In this document: piece by piece, positions 1-7,318 of the stretch | Numbering within the stretch: position 1 is the stretch's first letter | Layout: each line of letters opens with the position of its first letter | Origin: Flavobacteriaceae bacterium | GTDB taxonomy: Bacteria; Bacteroidota; Bacteroidia; Flavobacteriales; Flavobacteriaceae | Reading direction: 5' to 3' | DNA length: 25,685 nt | Assembly: GCA_002714815.1 (NCBI GenBank) | Contig: PAYI01000033.1 | Span: 58,988 to 84,672, forward strand | Position numbers and translations under genes: made by a program | The notes under the pieces: generated by a model | Told to the model about the DNA's origin: nothing | The model's input: only the letters and a program-made list of their open reading frames with translations | Databases searched by the model: none

Positions 1-416
1 TCTATGGCTTTTTCAAGTTTCGAATGCTGTCCGACATCAAGTCCCAGTGCTGAAAGTGAAGAAGTGTTAAATTCTTTATTTAAATAAGTCTTCAGATTTT
101 GTTTTATTTTAGGATCAAGCACTAAAAATTCGTCAATATCCATTGCAAGTACTGCTCGATATTGGGGATATAAATCTAATGCAAAATTAGATATTTTTTT
201 AGCACGCATGTGATCTCCATCTTCTCTTTTCAAATCTTTATGTGGGATTTTATAACAATTTATTTTTGAAGCTTCTTTTGGTAACTTTTGGTCCATTCCA
301 TCTATAAAAAGATATATGTTTTCATATCCTAATTGTGTTCCATAGTATGAAATCCATTTATCCACAAAGAAGTTATCATTTCGAGCCATAGAAATGGCTG
401 CAATAGGCTTCAGCAT
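1..416 (-). CDS. Glycosyltransferase family 2-like protein (partial, C-terminal part beyond the window)
   Basis: The reverse strand reads from an ATG at 416 to the window edge without a stop, giving about 138 residues that begin MLKPIAAISMARNDNFFVDK. The early 'ISMARNDNFFVDKWISYY' and later 'AMDIDEFLVLDP' (a D-x-D-E-F metal/nucleotide-sugar site, about residues 93-98) are typical of the family-2-like glycosyltransferases that resemble GT92/Glyco_tranf_2_4 proteins. The expected role is addition of a sugar to a surface polysaccharide at the cytoplasmic face. The start lies 2 nt after the stop of the Stealth gene upstream, so the two are very likely co-transcribed. The acceptor and donor sugars cannot be told, and the C-terminal part is not visible. 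Confidence 0.75.
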   Translation of the reverse strand, partial: MLKPIAAISMARNDNFFVDKWISYYGTQLGYENIYLFIDGMDQKLPKEASKINCYKIPHKDLKREDGDHMRAKKISNFALDLYPQYRAVLAMDIDEFLVLDPKIKQNLKTYLNKEFNTSSLSALGLDVGQHSKLEKAI

Positions 417-418
417 AA

Positions 419-1420
419 TTATCTAATTTTAATTTCTAATAGTTTATTTAATTCTTTAAAAATAGCATCCTGATCAAATTTTGAAGCTAAATCAAGGCTT
501 TGAATACACAAAAAAATGATTTTTTCATCATTTCTACATTGATTAAATTTTCTTTTTACATAATTCAATCCTCTATTATAAGGTTTCATGTAAATCACTT
601 GAGAAGAGACAGTGTTCCTATTTCCATTTTTGTATTCCATATGATTAGCTAAAGCCACAGTATTAAATTGACTATAATTCCTAAATCGGTACTTTATGTT
701 CTCATTCAATACATCTGGATTATTATTAAAATATTCTTCTAATTTTTTTTTATCTAAGGCTAAAGGTGTGTGTCCGGAATGAAAATAACTTAATTTATAA
801 TTAAATAAACGAGCTGCATTCCATTGATTGACTTGAAAAGAGGGAGGGGTTTCCATATACTTTTTTGTGTGTAACCTATGAAAAAATGCTCTTAAACCAT
901 CCCAAACTAAACGCTCAAAGGGTGGAAGTCTCCATTTTCCTCTTAATACAGGATGTCCTTTTTTAAACCATACTGAAGGGTTTACAGGACGAACTAAAAA
1001 AATATCGTCATTAAAATACACAAATTTATTTGATAACCCTTTTATTCGCCATAACATATTTGAAATACAAATACTATTAAAAGTAGGTAGAAAAGCTTCA
1101 AATCCTTCAAAAATTTCAGTATGATCAACAATATGAATATCTGAAATACGGTCGGGAAAATATTGTTTAACAACCGGTCTAATTTTGGGTTCCTGATTGT
1201 CTGTTACAATAAAAATCTTACGGATAAAAGATGCAAATTTTAAAATTGAAATAACACAATAGTTAATTTCATTTAAATTATTAAAACGAGTATTTTCAGC
1301 TCCTGGTTGAAGTTTTTTTAAACTTAGATTCAGGTACTCGTCCCGTTTTTTGTTCAAGATGGTGTCTGCACCGTCAACCCAGGCTATAACAACATCGATA
1401 GAAATTTTCTCTGAATTCAT
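419..1420 (-). CDS. Stealth-family sugar-phosphate transferase (capsule/surface polysaccharide)
   Basis: About 333 residues from the ATG at 1420; a TTG codon 12 nt further out is in frame but less likely. The four Stealth blocks are recognisable: 'VIAWVDGAD' (residues 11-19, CR1), 'RFNNLNEINY' followed by 'FIRKIFIVTDNQ' (about 45-76, CR2), 'FVYFNDDIFLVRPV' (about 130-145), and 'YRFRNYSQFNT' near 240-255 (CR3/CR4 region). Length agrees with the family. Characterised Stealth members transfer hexose-1-phosphate to make phosphodiester-linked capsules. The neighbour downstream is a glycosyltransferase 2 nt away, consistent with a surface glycan locus. The substrate is unknown. Confidence 0.85.
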   Translation of the reverse strand: MNSEKISIDVVIAWVDGADTILNKKRDEYLNLSLKKLQPGAENTRFNNLNEINYCVISILKFASFIRKIFIVTDNQEPKIRPVVKQYFPDRISDIHIVDHTEIFEGFEAFLPTFNSICISNMLWRIKGLSNKFVYFNDDIFLVRPVNPSVWFKKGHPVLRGKWRLPPFERLVWDGLRAFFHRLHTKKYMETPPSFQVNQWNAARLFNYKLSYFHSGHTPLALDKKKLEEYFNNNPDVLNENIKYRFRNYSQFNTVALANHMEYKNGNRNTVSSQVIYMKPYNRGLNYVKRKFNQCRNDEKIIFLCIQSLDLASKFDQDAIFKELNKLLEIKIR

Positions 1421-1429
1421 TACTAAAAT

Positions 1430-1437
1430 CAAAAATA
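1430..1437 (-). promoter_or_regulatory. Candidate Bacteroidota -7 element before the Stealth gene
   Basis: On the minus strand the bases read TATTTTTG, a match to the Bacteroidota -7 consensus TAnnTTTG. It sits 9 nt before the ATG at 1420, which would give an almost leaderless transcript. An ATTG lies 14 nt upstream, closer than the usual -33 spacing. The region is AT-rich, so chance is a real possibility. Confidence 0.25.
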
Positions 1438-1532
1438 AACATTTCAGATATCAATAAATTAAAACTTTCTTTTAGCAAATAGAAAAATCAGTAATTGAAT
1501 TTTTGGGTTGTGAAATTTTACTAGCTAGTTTG

Positions 1533-2867
1533 TTATTTTGATTGAAGTTGTTTTTGCCCCGTATCAAAATTTTTTGTAATTACAGCTCTGTCATATTCTT
1601 CTCCTAACGCATTATATGCTATATAAGTTAATTTATTATTTTCTATTGTTATGACTTGAAAGAATTGAGTTTGCTCAGCTGATTTATCTAATTGGTAACC
1701 TTCGTTTGAATAACTTTTAATCTGTTCTTTATCCAATGGATATTGTTTTGGTCCACTAACAGATGTTACATAAACTGTTCCAAGATTTTTAGAATCTTTA
1801 TTTGTTGAAATTTGAGGAACGTGACCACGTGCATAAGTGTGGTCATGTCCATTAAGAACTAAATCAACATTAAATTTATCAAATAACGGTTTCCATTTTT
1901 TACGTGCAAACTCGAAATCTCGTCCTTGAGCAGGAGAAAATACTGAATGATGACAAGTAATAATGTTCCATTTGGCAGTTGATTTATCTAATTGTTGCTC
2001 TACATATTCAGTCTGCTCTTTTAGCATCCCGTTTGAATTGAGAACTATAATACGGATATCTTGATAATCAACTGTATAGACTGTTTCATGTAACTTAGTG
2101 TCTAATTCTTTTTCAATTGGTAATGTAAATTGAGGTTTCCATTGAATGGCAAGTTTTCTTTCATCTCCTTTATTTAAAGGAATGAATTCATGGTTACCTA
2201 CAACTGGTATAGCAGTCCATTGGCTGTGAATAAATCCTCCAGATTTAAACCATTGTGCCCACTCGTAATCGCGGTGAGCGTTATTAATTAGATCGCCTGC
2301 ATGGATCACAAATGATGCATCAGGAGCATTTTGGTAAGCCATCCTTATTACACGTGACCAGTGAGAAAGCACATCATTCTGTGCATCACCAAAATATACA
2401 AATTTTGTCGGTGCATACTCTTCTTTAGCTGTTCTAAATTGTATCCATTCGGACCAATATTTGTTTCCATCTCCAACACGATATGCATAAATTTTGTTTG
2501 GCTTTAACTGATTGAATACTACACTATGATAGTGTACTTTTAAGGATTTATTCCCTTTATAAAGACCCAGATCAAATGGTTCTGTTTTGGCCATATATCT
2601 TTCAGTATTTTGTGTAAAGTTTGAATTTACAGTCGCTTCTGCAATTTGAGCATAAGCATACTTTATACTGGTATCAGTTCGCCATGTCACAGCTCTTGAT
2701 TTTGACGGGTTTTCGAAGAATGTAAGTATGATTCGGTCTGGATTTTTGCTTGGAATCTCCCAATGCTGAAGTCCACTATGATCGTGATGATTTTGGGCAT
2801 AAACAGTTGTTGCAAAAATAAAGGCAAATAAATTTATTATATAAAACTTTTTATCTAGTAATAACAT
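1533..2867 (-). CDS. Secreted purple acid phosphatase-like metallophosphoesterase
   Basis: 444 residues from an ATG. An N-terminal signal peptide (hydrophobic residues 8-22, likely cleavage after TVYA) sends it out of the cytoplasm. Residues about 40-147 resemble the N-terminal fibronectin-like domain of purple acid phosphatases. The catalytic metallophosphoesterase domain follows, with GDAQND (160-165), GDLINNAH (191-198), GNHE (224-227), HH (306-307) and GHDH (340-343), the full set of metal-binding motifs in order. The first motif is GDAQ rather than the commoner GDxG. It probably releases phosphate from organic phosphoesters, but phosphodiesterase activity cannot be excluded. It is separated from the Stealth gene by 112 nt. 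Confidence 0.85.
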   Translation of the reverse strand: MLLLDKKFYIINLFAFIFATTVYAQNHHDHSGLQHWEIPSKNPDRIILTFFENPSKSRAVTWRTDTSIKYAYAQIAEATVNSNFTQNTERYMAKTEPFDLGLYKGNKSLKVHYHSVVFNQLKPNKIYAYRVGDGNKYWSEWIQFRTAKEEYAPTKFVYFGDAQNDVLSHWSRVIRMAYQNAPDASFVIHAGDLINNAHRDYEWAQWFKSGGFIHSQWTAIPVVGNHEFIPLNKGDERKLAIQWKPQFTLPIEKELDTKLHETVYTVDYQDIRIIVLNSNGMLKEQTEYVEQQLDKSTAKWNIITCHHSVFSPAQGRDFEFARKKWKPLFDKFNVDLVLNGHDHTYARGHVPQISTNKDSKNLGTVYVTSVSGPKQYPLDKEQIKSYSNEGYQLDKSAEQTQFFQVITIENNKLTYIAYNALGEEYDRAVITKNFDTGQKQLQSK

Positions 2868-2882
2868 GAGAAAATTTTAATT

Positions 2883-2890
2883 CAAATATA
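2883..2890 (-). promoter_or_regulatory. Candidate Bacteroidota -7 element before the metallophosphoesterase gene
   Basis: Minus-strand TATATTTG is an exact TAnnTTTG match, 15 nt before the start codon, with a TTTTG 14 nt further upstream (shorter than the usual -33 to -7 spacing). It lies downstream of a possible terminator for the preceding gene, which would make an independent promoter sensible. Sequence evidence only. Confidence 0.3.
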
Positions 2891-2981
2891 ATATGAATAC
2901 ATTTCAAAATCATTTTTAAGATAAATTAAATTTAACTGATGAAATTTTTGATTTAGCTTTTTGAAAAACATGATTCCATTT

Positions 2982-3026
2982 AAAAAAGTCACTTTGGTTA
3001 AAATTGTTTAATATCTATAACCAAAG
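2982..3026 (-). terminator. Possible intrinsic terminator after the CotH-like gene
   Basis: Arms TAACCAAAG (3018-3026) and CTTTGGTTA (2992-3000) form a perfect 9-bp inverted repeat with a 17-nt loop. On the minus strand the stem is followed by TGAC and six T residues (2987-2982). It lies about 70 nt past the CotH-like stop codon. The large loop and 4-nt gap before the T run weaken the call. The rest of 2868-3096 shows no gene. Confidence 0.4.
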
Positions 3027-3096
3027 ATCAGTTTAGAAATAATTAAAATATCTAATGTTCAAAAATTAGAAAATTTCATTACTGAATAAGAGTAAA

Positions 3097-4116
3097 TTAT
3101 TTTGTTCTAGCCTTGGCAACAATCCTTTTTTCAAATTTTGAATCGTTTTCTAGTATTTCAAAAAAATCATTCATAAACCCAAACATATTTTTAAACTCTT
3201 TAGGATCTGAGAATTCTGATTCAAAACTGGAAACTAAATTGATTAATTCCATTTTATGATCTAAAAACTGTTGCCGCACTTCTTGAAAATACTTCTGTTC
3301 TCTTTTAAAACCGCGGTAGACCCTGTCTTGTACAGAACTTATTCCTAAAGATGCATTTACTGTTGCGTAACTTGGGTTAACCCACCCAGTCATATCAAAG
3401 TCATAAGGCAGTGGAATAATTTTTTTATCTACATATAAGAGTTTTCCATTATGTTGGTATGCAACTGAAAAATCAGTATTACCAAGTAAGAATTGAAATA
3501 ACGCATTTTGAACTGAAGTAGTGTGCTCCATACCTAATGGATGTACAAAGCGCTCAAAAACTTTTCCTTCGTGACGCTTGGCAACTAATTTATCATCTTC
3601 AATCAAAAATCCTTTTAGTTTAAAATTTTTCGTTTTCTTTCCTCTAATTTCATCAAAATCAACATTCACTCTTCTAGTCTTAAAATGATAAGGAGAAATT
3701 TTCTCGTATATCTTATATGCAATAAACTCCTGCAAAATATTGTCATTATTTTCTGATTCTATTTTGCACGGCAGAACCAGTTTCAAACTTTTATTGCCGT
3801 CAAATATTGTTCCACTTCTTTGATCCTTCTTAATTTTCATTTTTATTGGTGGAAAATAACATGTACTTCGCCTAAAATTCCCACGAGCTCTTAATTTAAC
3901 CTCCATTGAGGACCACTTTTCATCATGAAAAAATTGCATGGGTGTTTTTATAAATGTTGAATCATCAGTATTTCTATCCATCTCTTTATTAGAGTAGCTA
4001 AGTTTAATTTCTAATGGTGACTGATCAGCATATAGTAAATCTGACTTAAGAGGATTTTGAGCCGAAATTATTGTAGATAACAATAAAATGAACGAGAATA
4101 AAGCTTGTTTCTTCAT
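3097..4116 (-). CDS. Secreted CotH-kinase-like protein
   Basis: 339 residues with an N-terminal signal peptide (MKKQALFSFILLL..., likely cleavage after IISA). The order of features matches CotH-type atypical kinases: 'KLRARGNFRR' (74-83) followed by a Lys-rich strand 'PPIKMKIKK', 'LKLVLP', a helix 'ILQEFIAYKIYEKISP', a 'LIED' strand, then 'LGNTDFSV' (211-218) and 'PLPYDFDMTGW' (236-245), which look like the catalytic Asn/Asp and the metal-binding DxD. CotH proteins are secreted protein kinases in Bacillus spores, and the wider family is common on the surface of Bacteroidota with unknown substrates. I recognise the pattern rather than a close relative. It could alternatively be left as a conserved secreted protein. 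Confidence 0.5.
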   Translation of the reverse strand: MKKQALFSFILLLSTIISAQNPLKSDLLYADQSPLEIKLSYSNKEMDRNTDDSTFIKTPMQFFHDEKWSSMEVKLRARGNFRRSTCYFPPIKMKIKKDQRSGTIFDGNKSLKLVLPCKIESENNDNILQEFIAYKIYEKISPYHFKTRRVNVDFDEIRGKKTKNFKLKGFLIEDDKLVAKRHEGKVFERFVHPLGMEHTTSVQNALFQFLLGNTDFSVAYQHNGKLLYVDKKIIPLPYDFDMTGWVNPSYATVNASLGISSVQDRVYRGFKREQKYFQEVRQQFLDHKMELINLVSSFESEFSDPKEFKNMFGFMNDFFEILENDSKFEKRIVAKARTK

Positions 4117-4158
4117 AATTTAGTTAATAAATTTACTCAAATATAACAATTGTTTTTT

Positions 4159-4896
4159 ATGTCTAGATATCTCATCATTATCAATTTTAGAACACTAGTC
4201 ACTCTACTAATCTCAATTTTAGTGCCGTTTGTTGCTTATAATTTTAAAGTCGTATATAACATTGATTTAACCTTAATGAGTATTGCAATTATATTCCCTT
4301 TAGTCTTTACAATTAGAGGTGCATTTAGGCGAAGAGAAAAAGCTCTAGAACACTTGAGTAGATTTAAGGCGAGCTTAAAAACTGTTGAAAGCTTTTTTCT
4401 TAGCTCAAAATTATCAGATGAATTGAAAAGTGACTGTAAAAAATCCCTTCAAGAATTAAACGATGCTCTATTTTTGCATTTAAAAACAAAAAACGAGGAT
4501 ACATCTGATTACGATTTAAAAATTCAAGCCATTTCTAATTTTATTTCAACAAATAGCGAATTAATAGGTAGGGGAACAAGAGAAAAAATCTTTCGTTTTT
4601 TTAGAGATGTTATGGATAGTGCAGATAACTTAATAGCAATTCACTCTCATAGGACTCCAGTTAGTTTAAAAGCATATTGTTTAATTTTTATTTATATTTT
4701 CCCTGCTGTATATACTCCAACGATAATTAATAAAATAGGATTTGATAATCCTAGTTGGCTTACTTTTTTCATAGTCATACTAAGTGAATTTATTTTAATT
4801 TCACTTTATAACATTCAAGACCAAATGGAATATCCATTTGATGACGAGGGCTTAGATGACATAAAATTTAATATTTTCAAAATAAATAGAAAATAA
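4159..4896 (+). CDS. Bestrophin-like membrane protein
   Basis: About 245 residues from the ATG at 4159; a TTG 9 nt earlier is in frame but less likely. Two hydrophobic segments near the N terminus (about 10-50) precede 'RRREKALEHLSRFKASL', then a polar helical region, two further hydrophobic segments (about 170-215), and the C-terminal 'MEYPFDDEGLDDIKF'. That closing motif (PF-D-x-D-L) is characteristic of bestrophin/UPF0187 channels, which are anion channels in other organisms. The protein is shorter than typical bacterial bestrophins (about 290-300 residues) and the match is from motifs only. It is divergent from the CotH-like gene, 42 nt away. Confidence 0.5.
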   Translation: MSRYLIIINFRTLVTLLISILVPFVAYNFKVVYNIDLTLMSIAIIFPLVFTIRGAFRRREKALEHLSRFKASLKTVESFFLSSKLSDELKSDCKKSLQELNDALFLHLKTKNEDTSDYDLKIQAISNFISTNSELIGRGTREKIFRFFRDVMDSADNLIAIHSHRTPVSLKAYCLIFIYIFPAVYTPTIINKIGFDNPSWLTFFIVILSEFILISLYNIQDQMEYPFDDEGLDDIKFNIFKINRK

Positions 4897-4904
4897 ATTT
4901 TAAA

Positions 4905-4926
4905 TATGATGCCTTTTTGCATTATA
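4905..4926 (+). terminator. Small hairpin after the bestrophin-like gene
   Basis: TATGATGC (4905-4912) can pair with GCATTATA (4919-4926) over 8 bp, including one G-U, with a 6-nt loop. It lies 9 nt past the stop codon. There is no T run after it on the plus strand, so it would be at best a weak terminator or RNA 3' end stabiliser. Confidence 0.2.
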
Positions 4927-5003
4927 AAAAATCATAACACCTATTTTAAAACTGAATTGCTAAGAGAATATAATTTACTTTGAATTAATTTTAGATCAAT
5001 TAA

Positions 5004-6719
5004 ATGAAAAATATTCTTCTCTTCGGATGCCTGTTTTTACTATATATGTGTAATAAACCTTCTGCAGAAGATAAATTAAATAGTGTAATAAATTCTTATG
5101 AAAATTATCAGGTAAAAGGAATAGAAGATTCTCCACTTGGAGAATTTACTGAAAATAGATTTGAAAGATATGCAAGTTTTTGCGATTCTATAAATACAGA
5201 ATTAAAATCGATAAATCCAAAAAACTTAAATGAAGATGCAAGGATTTCATATACTTTGCTTCAGTTTTCGTTAAAAGAAATAATATTAAAATACAAATAC
5301 AAAACTCATTGGAATCCAATACTTTCTGACGCTGGGTTTCATTCAAGTTTGACCTATCGTGTAAGACCCCTAAGAAATAAAAAAAGTGCCCTGGCTTATA
5401 TTAAACTCCTCAAATCCATTCCTAAGTATATAGATCAAAACTCAATTCTAATCAAAAAAGGACTAGATGCTGGTATAGGTCAGCCTTTAGTAATTTTTAA
5501 TGGATATGAGTCTACTTATGATAAGCACATTACAGAATCCGCCGAAGAAAATTTTTTTTACTCCCCTTTTTTAAAACTTCCTTCCCAACTTACAAATGCT
5601 GAAAAAGATTCCTTACAAAAAGTTGCTAATGAGATAGTTATAGAAAAAGTAGTTCCTGCTTTCAAATCAGTAAAGAAATTTTTTGAAGAAATTTATTATC
5701 CAAATACTAGAATTGCAATAGGTATTTCAGAAATTCCTAATGGAAGAGAATATTATCAAAGTAGAATTAATTATTACACTACATTAAATGAAACACCGGA
5801 AAGTATTCATCAAAAAGGTTTAAATGAAGTGGCTAGAATTAGAAAGCAAATGGAATCTATCGTTAAACAAGTTAATTTTGATGGTAATTTAAAAGAATTT
5901 ATTGCTTTTTTGAGAAAAGATTCCCAATTCTATGCTAAAACCCCAGAAGAACTTCTGGCGCATGCAAGAAATATTGCAAAAAAACTAGATGAACAGCTAC
6001 CCCGTTTTTTTAAAACTTTACCCCGCAAGCCTTATGGTGTTGCTCCAGTGCCAGATGCTATTGCACCCAAATATACTGGAGGAAGGTATGTAGGCACTTC
6101 TTCAGATAGTACAGATCCAGGTTATTACTGGGTTAATACTTATAATCTTTCAAGTAGGCCACTTTATGTTATTCCTTCACTTACTGCTCATGAAGCTGTT
6201 CCAGGACATCACCTTCAAGGTGCATTAAACAATGAATTGCCTAAATCCATTCCAAAATTTAGAAGAAATCTTTATCTGTCTGCTTATGGAGAAGGTTGGG
6301 GGCTTTACACGGAATATTTAGCTGAAGAAATGGGAATCTATACAACACCCTACGAACACTTTGGAAAACTTACATATGAAATGTGGAGAGCGTGCAGATT
6401 AGTTGTTGACACAGGTATTCATGCTTTCGGATGGACTAGAGATGAAGCTGTCAACTTTATGGCAGAAAATACGGCACTATCTTTACATGAAATCAATACT
6501 GAGATAGATCGCTATATTTCATGGCCTGGACAAGCATTAGCCTATAAAATAGGAGAAATGAAAATTCGTGAATTACGTCAAAAAGCAGAAGAAGAATTAG
6601 GGAATCAGTTTGATATTAGGGAATTTCACGAAGTAGTTTTAGAAAAAGGTACAGTAACTTTACCTATTTTGACAGAATTAATTAATAATTATATAAAATT
6701 CAAAAATAATAATAGTTAA
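5004..6719 (+). CDS. DUF885 family protein, putative exported zinc metallopeptidase
   Basis: 571 residues starting at ATG 5004. The N terminus (MKNILLFGCLFLLYMCNKPS) is a short signal peptide with a cysteine at residue 16, so it may be a lipoprotein, although LYMC is a poor lipobox. The DUF885 signature 'HEAVPGHH' (396-403) supplies the HExxxGH zinc site, with 'GEGWGLYTE' (about 429-437) and the downstream 'EINTEIDRYISWPGQALAYKIG' region also typical. Members resemble gluzincin peptidases and occur widely in Bacteroidota; their physiological substrates are poorly known. Length is normal for the family. It stands alone, with a hairpin downstream. Confidence 0.85.
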   Translation: MKNILLFGCLFLLYMCNKPSAEDKLNSVINSYENYQVKGIEDSPLGEFTENRFERYASFCDSINTELKSINPKNLNEDARISYTLLQFSLKEIILKYKYKTHWNPILSDAGFHSSLTYRVRPLRNKKSALAYIKLLKSIPKYIDQNSILIKKGLDAGIGQPLVIFNGYESTYDKHITESAEENFFYSPFLKLPSQLTNAEKDSLQKVANEIVIEKVVPAFKSVKKFFEEIYYPNTRIAIGISEIPNGREYYQSRINYYTTLNETPESIHQKGLNEVARIRKQMESIVKQVNFDGNLKEFIAFLRKDSQFYAKTPEELLAHARNIAKKLDEQLPRFFKTLPRKPYGVAPVPDAIAPKYTGGRYVGTSSDSTDPGYYWVNTYNLSSRPLYVIPSLTAHEAVPGHHLQGALNNELPKSIPKFRRNLYLSAYGEGWGLYTEYLAEEMGIYTTPYEHFGKLTYEMWRACRLVVDTGIHAFGWTRDEAVNFMAENTALSLHEINTEIDRYISWPGQALAYKIGEMKIRELRQKAEEELGNQFDIREFHEVVLEKGTVTLPILTELINNYIKFKNNNS

Positions 6720-6724
6720 GTTAC

Positions 6725-6769
6725 AATTTTTAAGGATCTCGACCTTAAAAATTTGAAAAATGCATTTTT
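6725..6769 (+). terminator. Tandem dyads downstream of the DUF885 gene
   Basis: A perfect 11-bp inverted repeat (AATTTTTAAGG at 6725-6735, CCTTAAAAATT at 6743-6753) with a 7-nt loop starts 6 nt after the stop codon. A second perfect palindrome, AAAAATGCATTTTT (6756-6769), follows and ends in a T run. The pair probably ends transcription before the molybdo-hydroxylase block. The stems are AT-rich, hence moderate confidence. Confidence 0.4.
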
Positions 6770-6852
6770 TAACCTCTTTTAAATTTCTTTAAACTAATTA
6801 AAATTTAAAATTATTAACTTTAAAATTCGAACAATAATTAAAATCATATTTT

Positions 6853-7308
6853 ATGTCAGCATTTAATCTAAGTATAAACGGAGAAATACAAGAAGTTAAA
6901 GTAGACCCTTCAACACCTTTACTTTGGGTATTAAGGGATCATTTAGATCTTGTTGGAACTAAATATGGTTGTGGAATTGGACAATGTGGTGCTTGTACAG
7001 TTCATTTAAATGGGGCTGCAGTTCGCTCATGTCAAATACCTATTGCTTCTGTAGGTGATGAAAAAATTACTACCATTGAGGGGTTATCCAGTAATGGAGA
7101 ACACCCTATTCAGAAAGCATGGATAGAACATGATGTACCTCAATGTGGTTATTGTCAAGCAGGCCAAATAATGTCAGCCGCTTCTCTTTTAGATATAACT
7201 CCAAATCCCACTGATGACGAAATAGACGCTGGAATGAGAGGAAATATTTGCAGATGTGCCACTTATACACGCATTAAAAAAGCTATTAAAACCGCTTCAA
7301 ATTATTAA
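6853..7308 (+). CDS. iorA: IorA-type 2Fe-2S subunit of a molybdenum hydroxylase
   Basis: 151 residues, the usual length for isoquinoline 1-oxidoreductase alpha-type subunits. The plant-type [2Fe-2S] cluster is ligated by C40, C45, C48 and C60 ('GCGIGQCGAC...C'), and the second cluster by C98, C101, C133 and C135 ('CGYCQAG' and 'NICRC'). It passes electrons from the Mo site of IorB to an acceptor. It has no signal peptide, so if the enzyme works outside the cytoplasm it must be exported bound to the Tat-bearing IorB. The IorB start is 10 nt downstream. The name denotes the family; the substrate is not established. Confidence 0.85.
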   Translation: MSAFNLSINGEIQEVKVDPSTPLLWVLRDHLDLVGTKYGCGIGQCGACTVHLNGAAVRSCQIPIASVGDEKITTIEGLSSNGEHPIQKAWIEHDVPQCGYCQAGQIMSAASLLDITPNPTDDEIDAGMRGNICRCATYTRIKKAIKTASNY

Positions 7309-7318
7309 AAAATTTAAA

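Noticed and set aside
1520..1529. Palindrome ACTAGCTAGT just after the metallophosphoesterase stop
   Set aside because: Ten bases without loop or T run cannot form a useful terminator; likely chance.
7256..7318. Longer iorB beginning at an in-frame GTG
   Set aside because: It would overlap iorA by 53 nt and place 21 extra residues before a clear Tat signal, so the ATG at 7319 is preferred.
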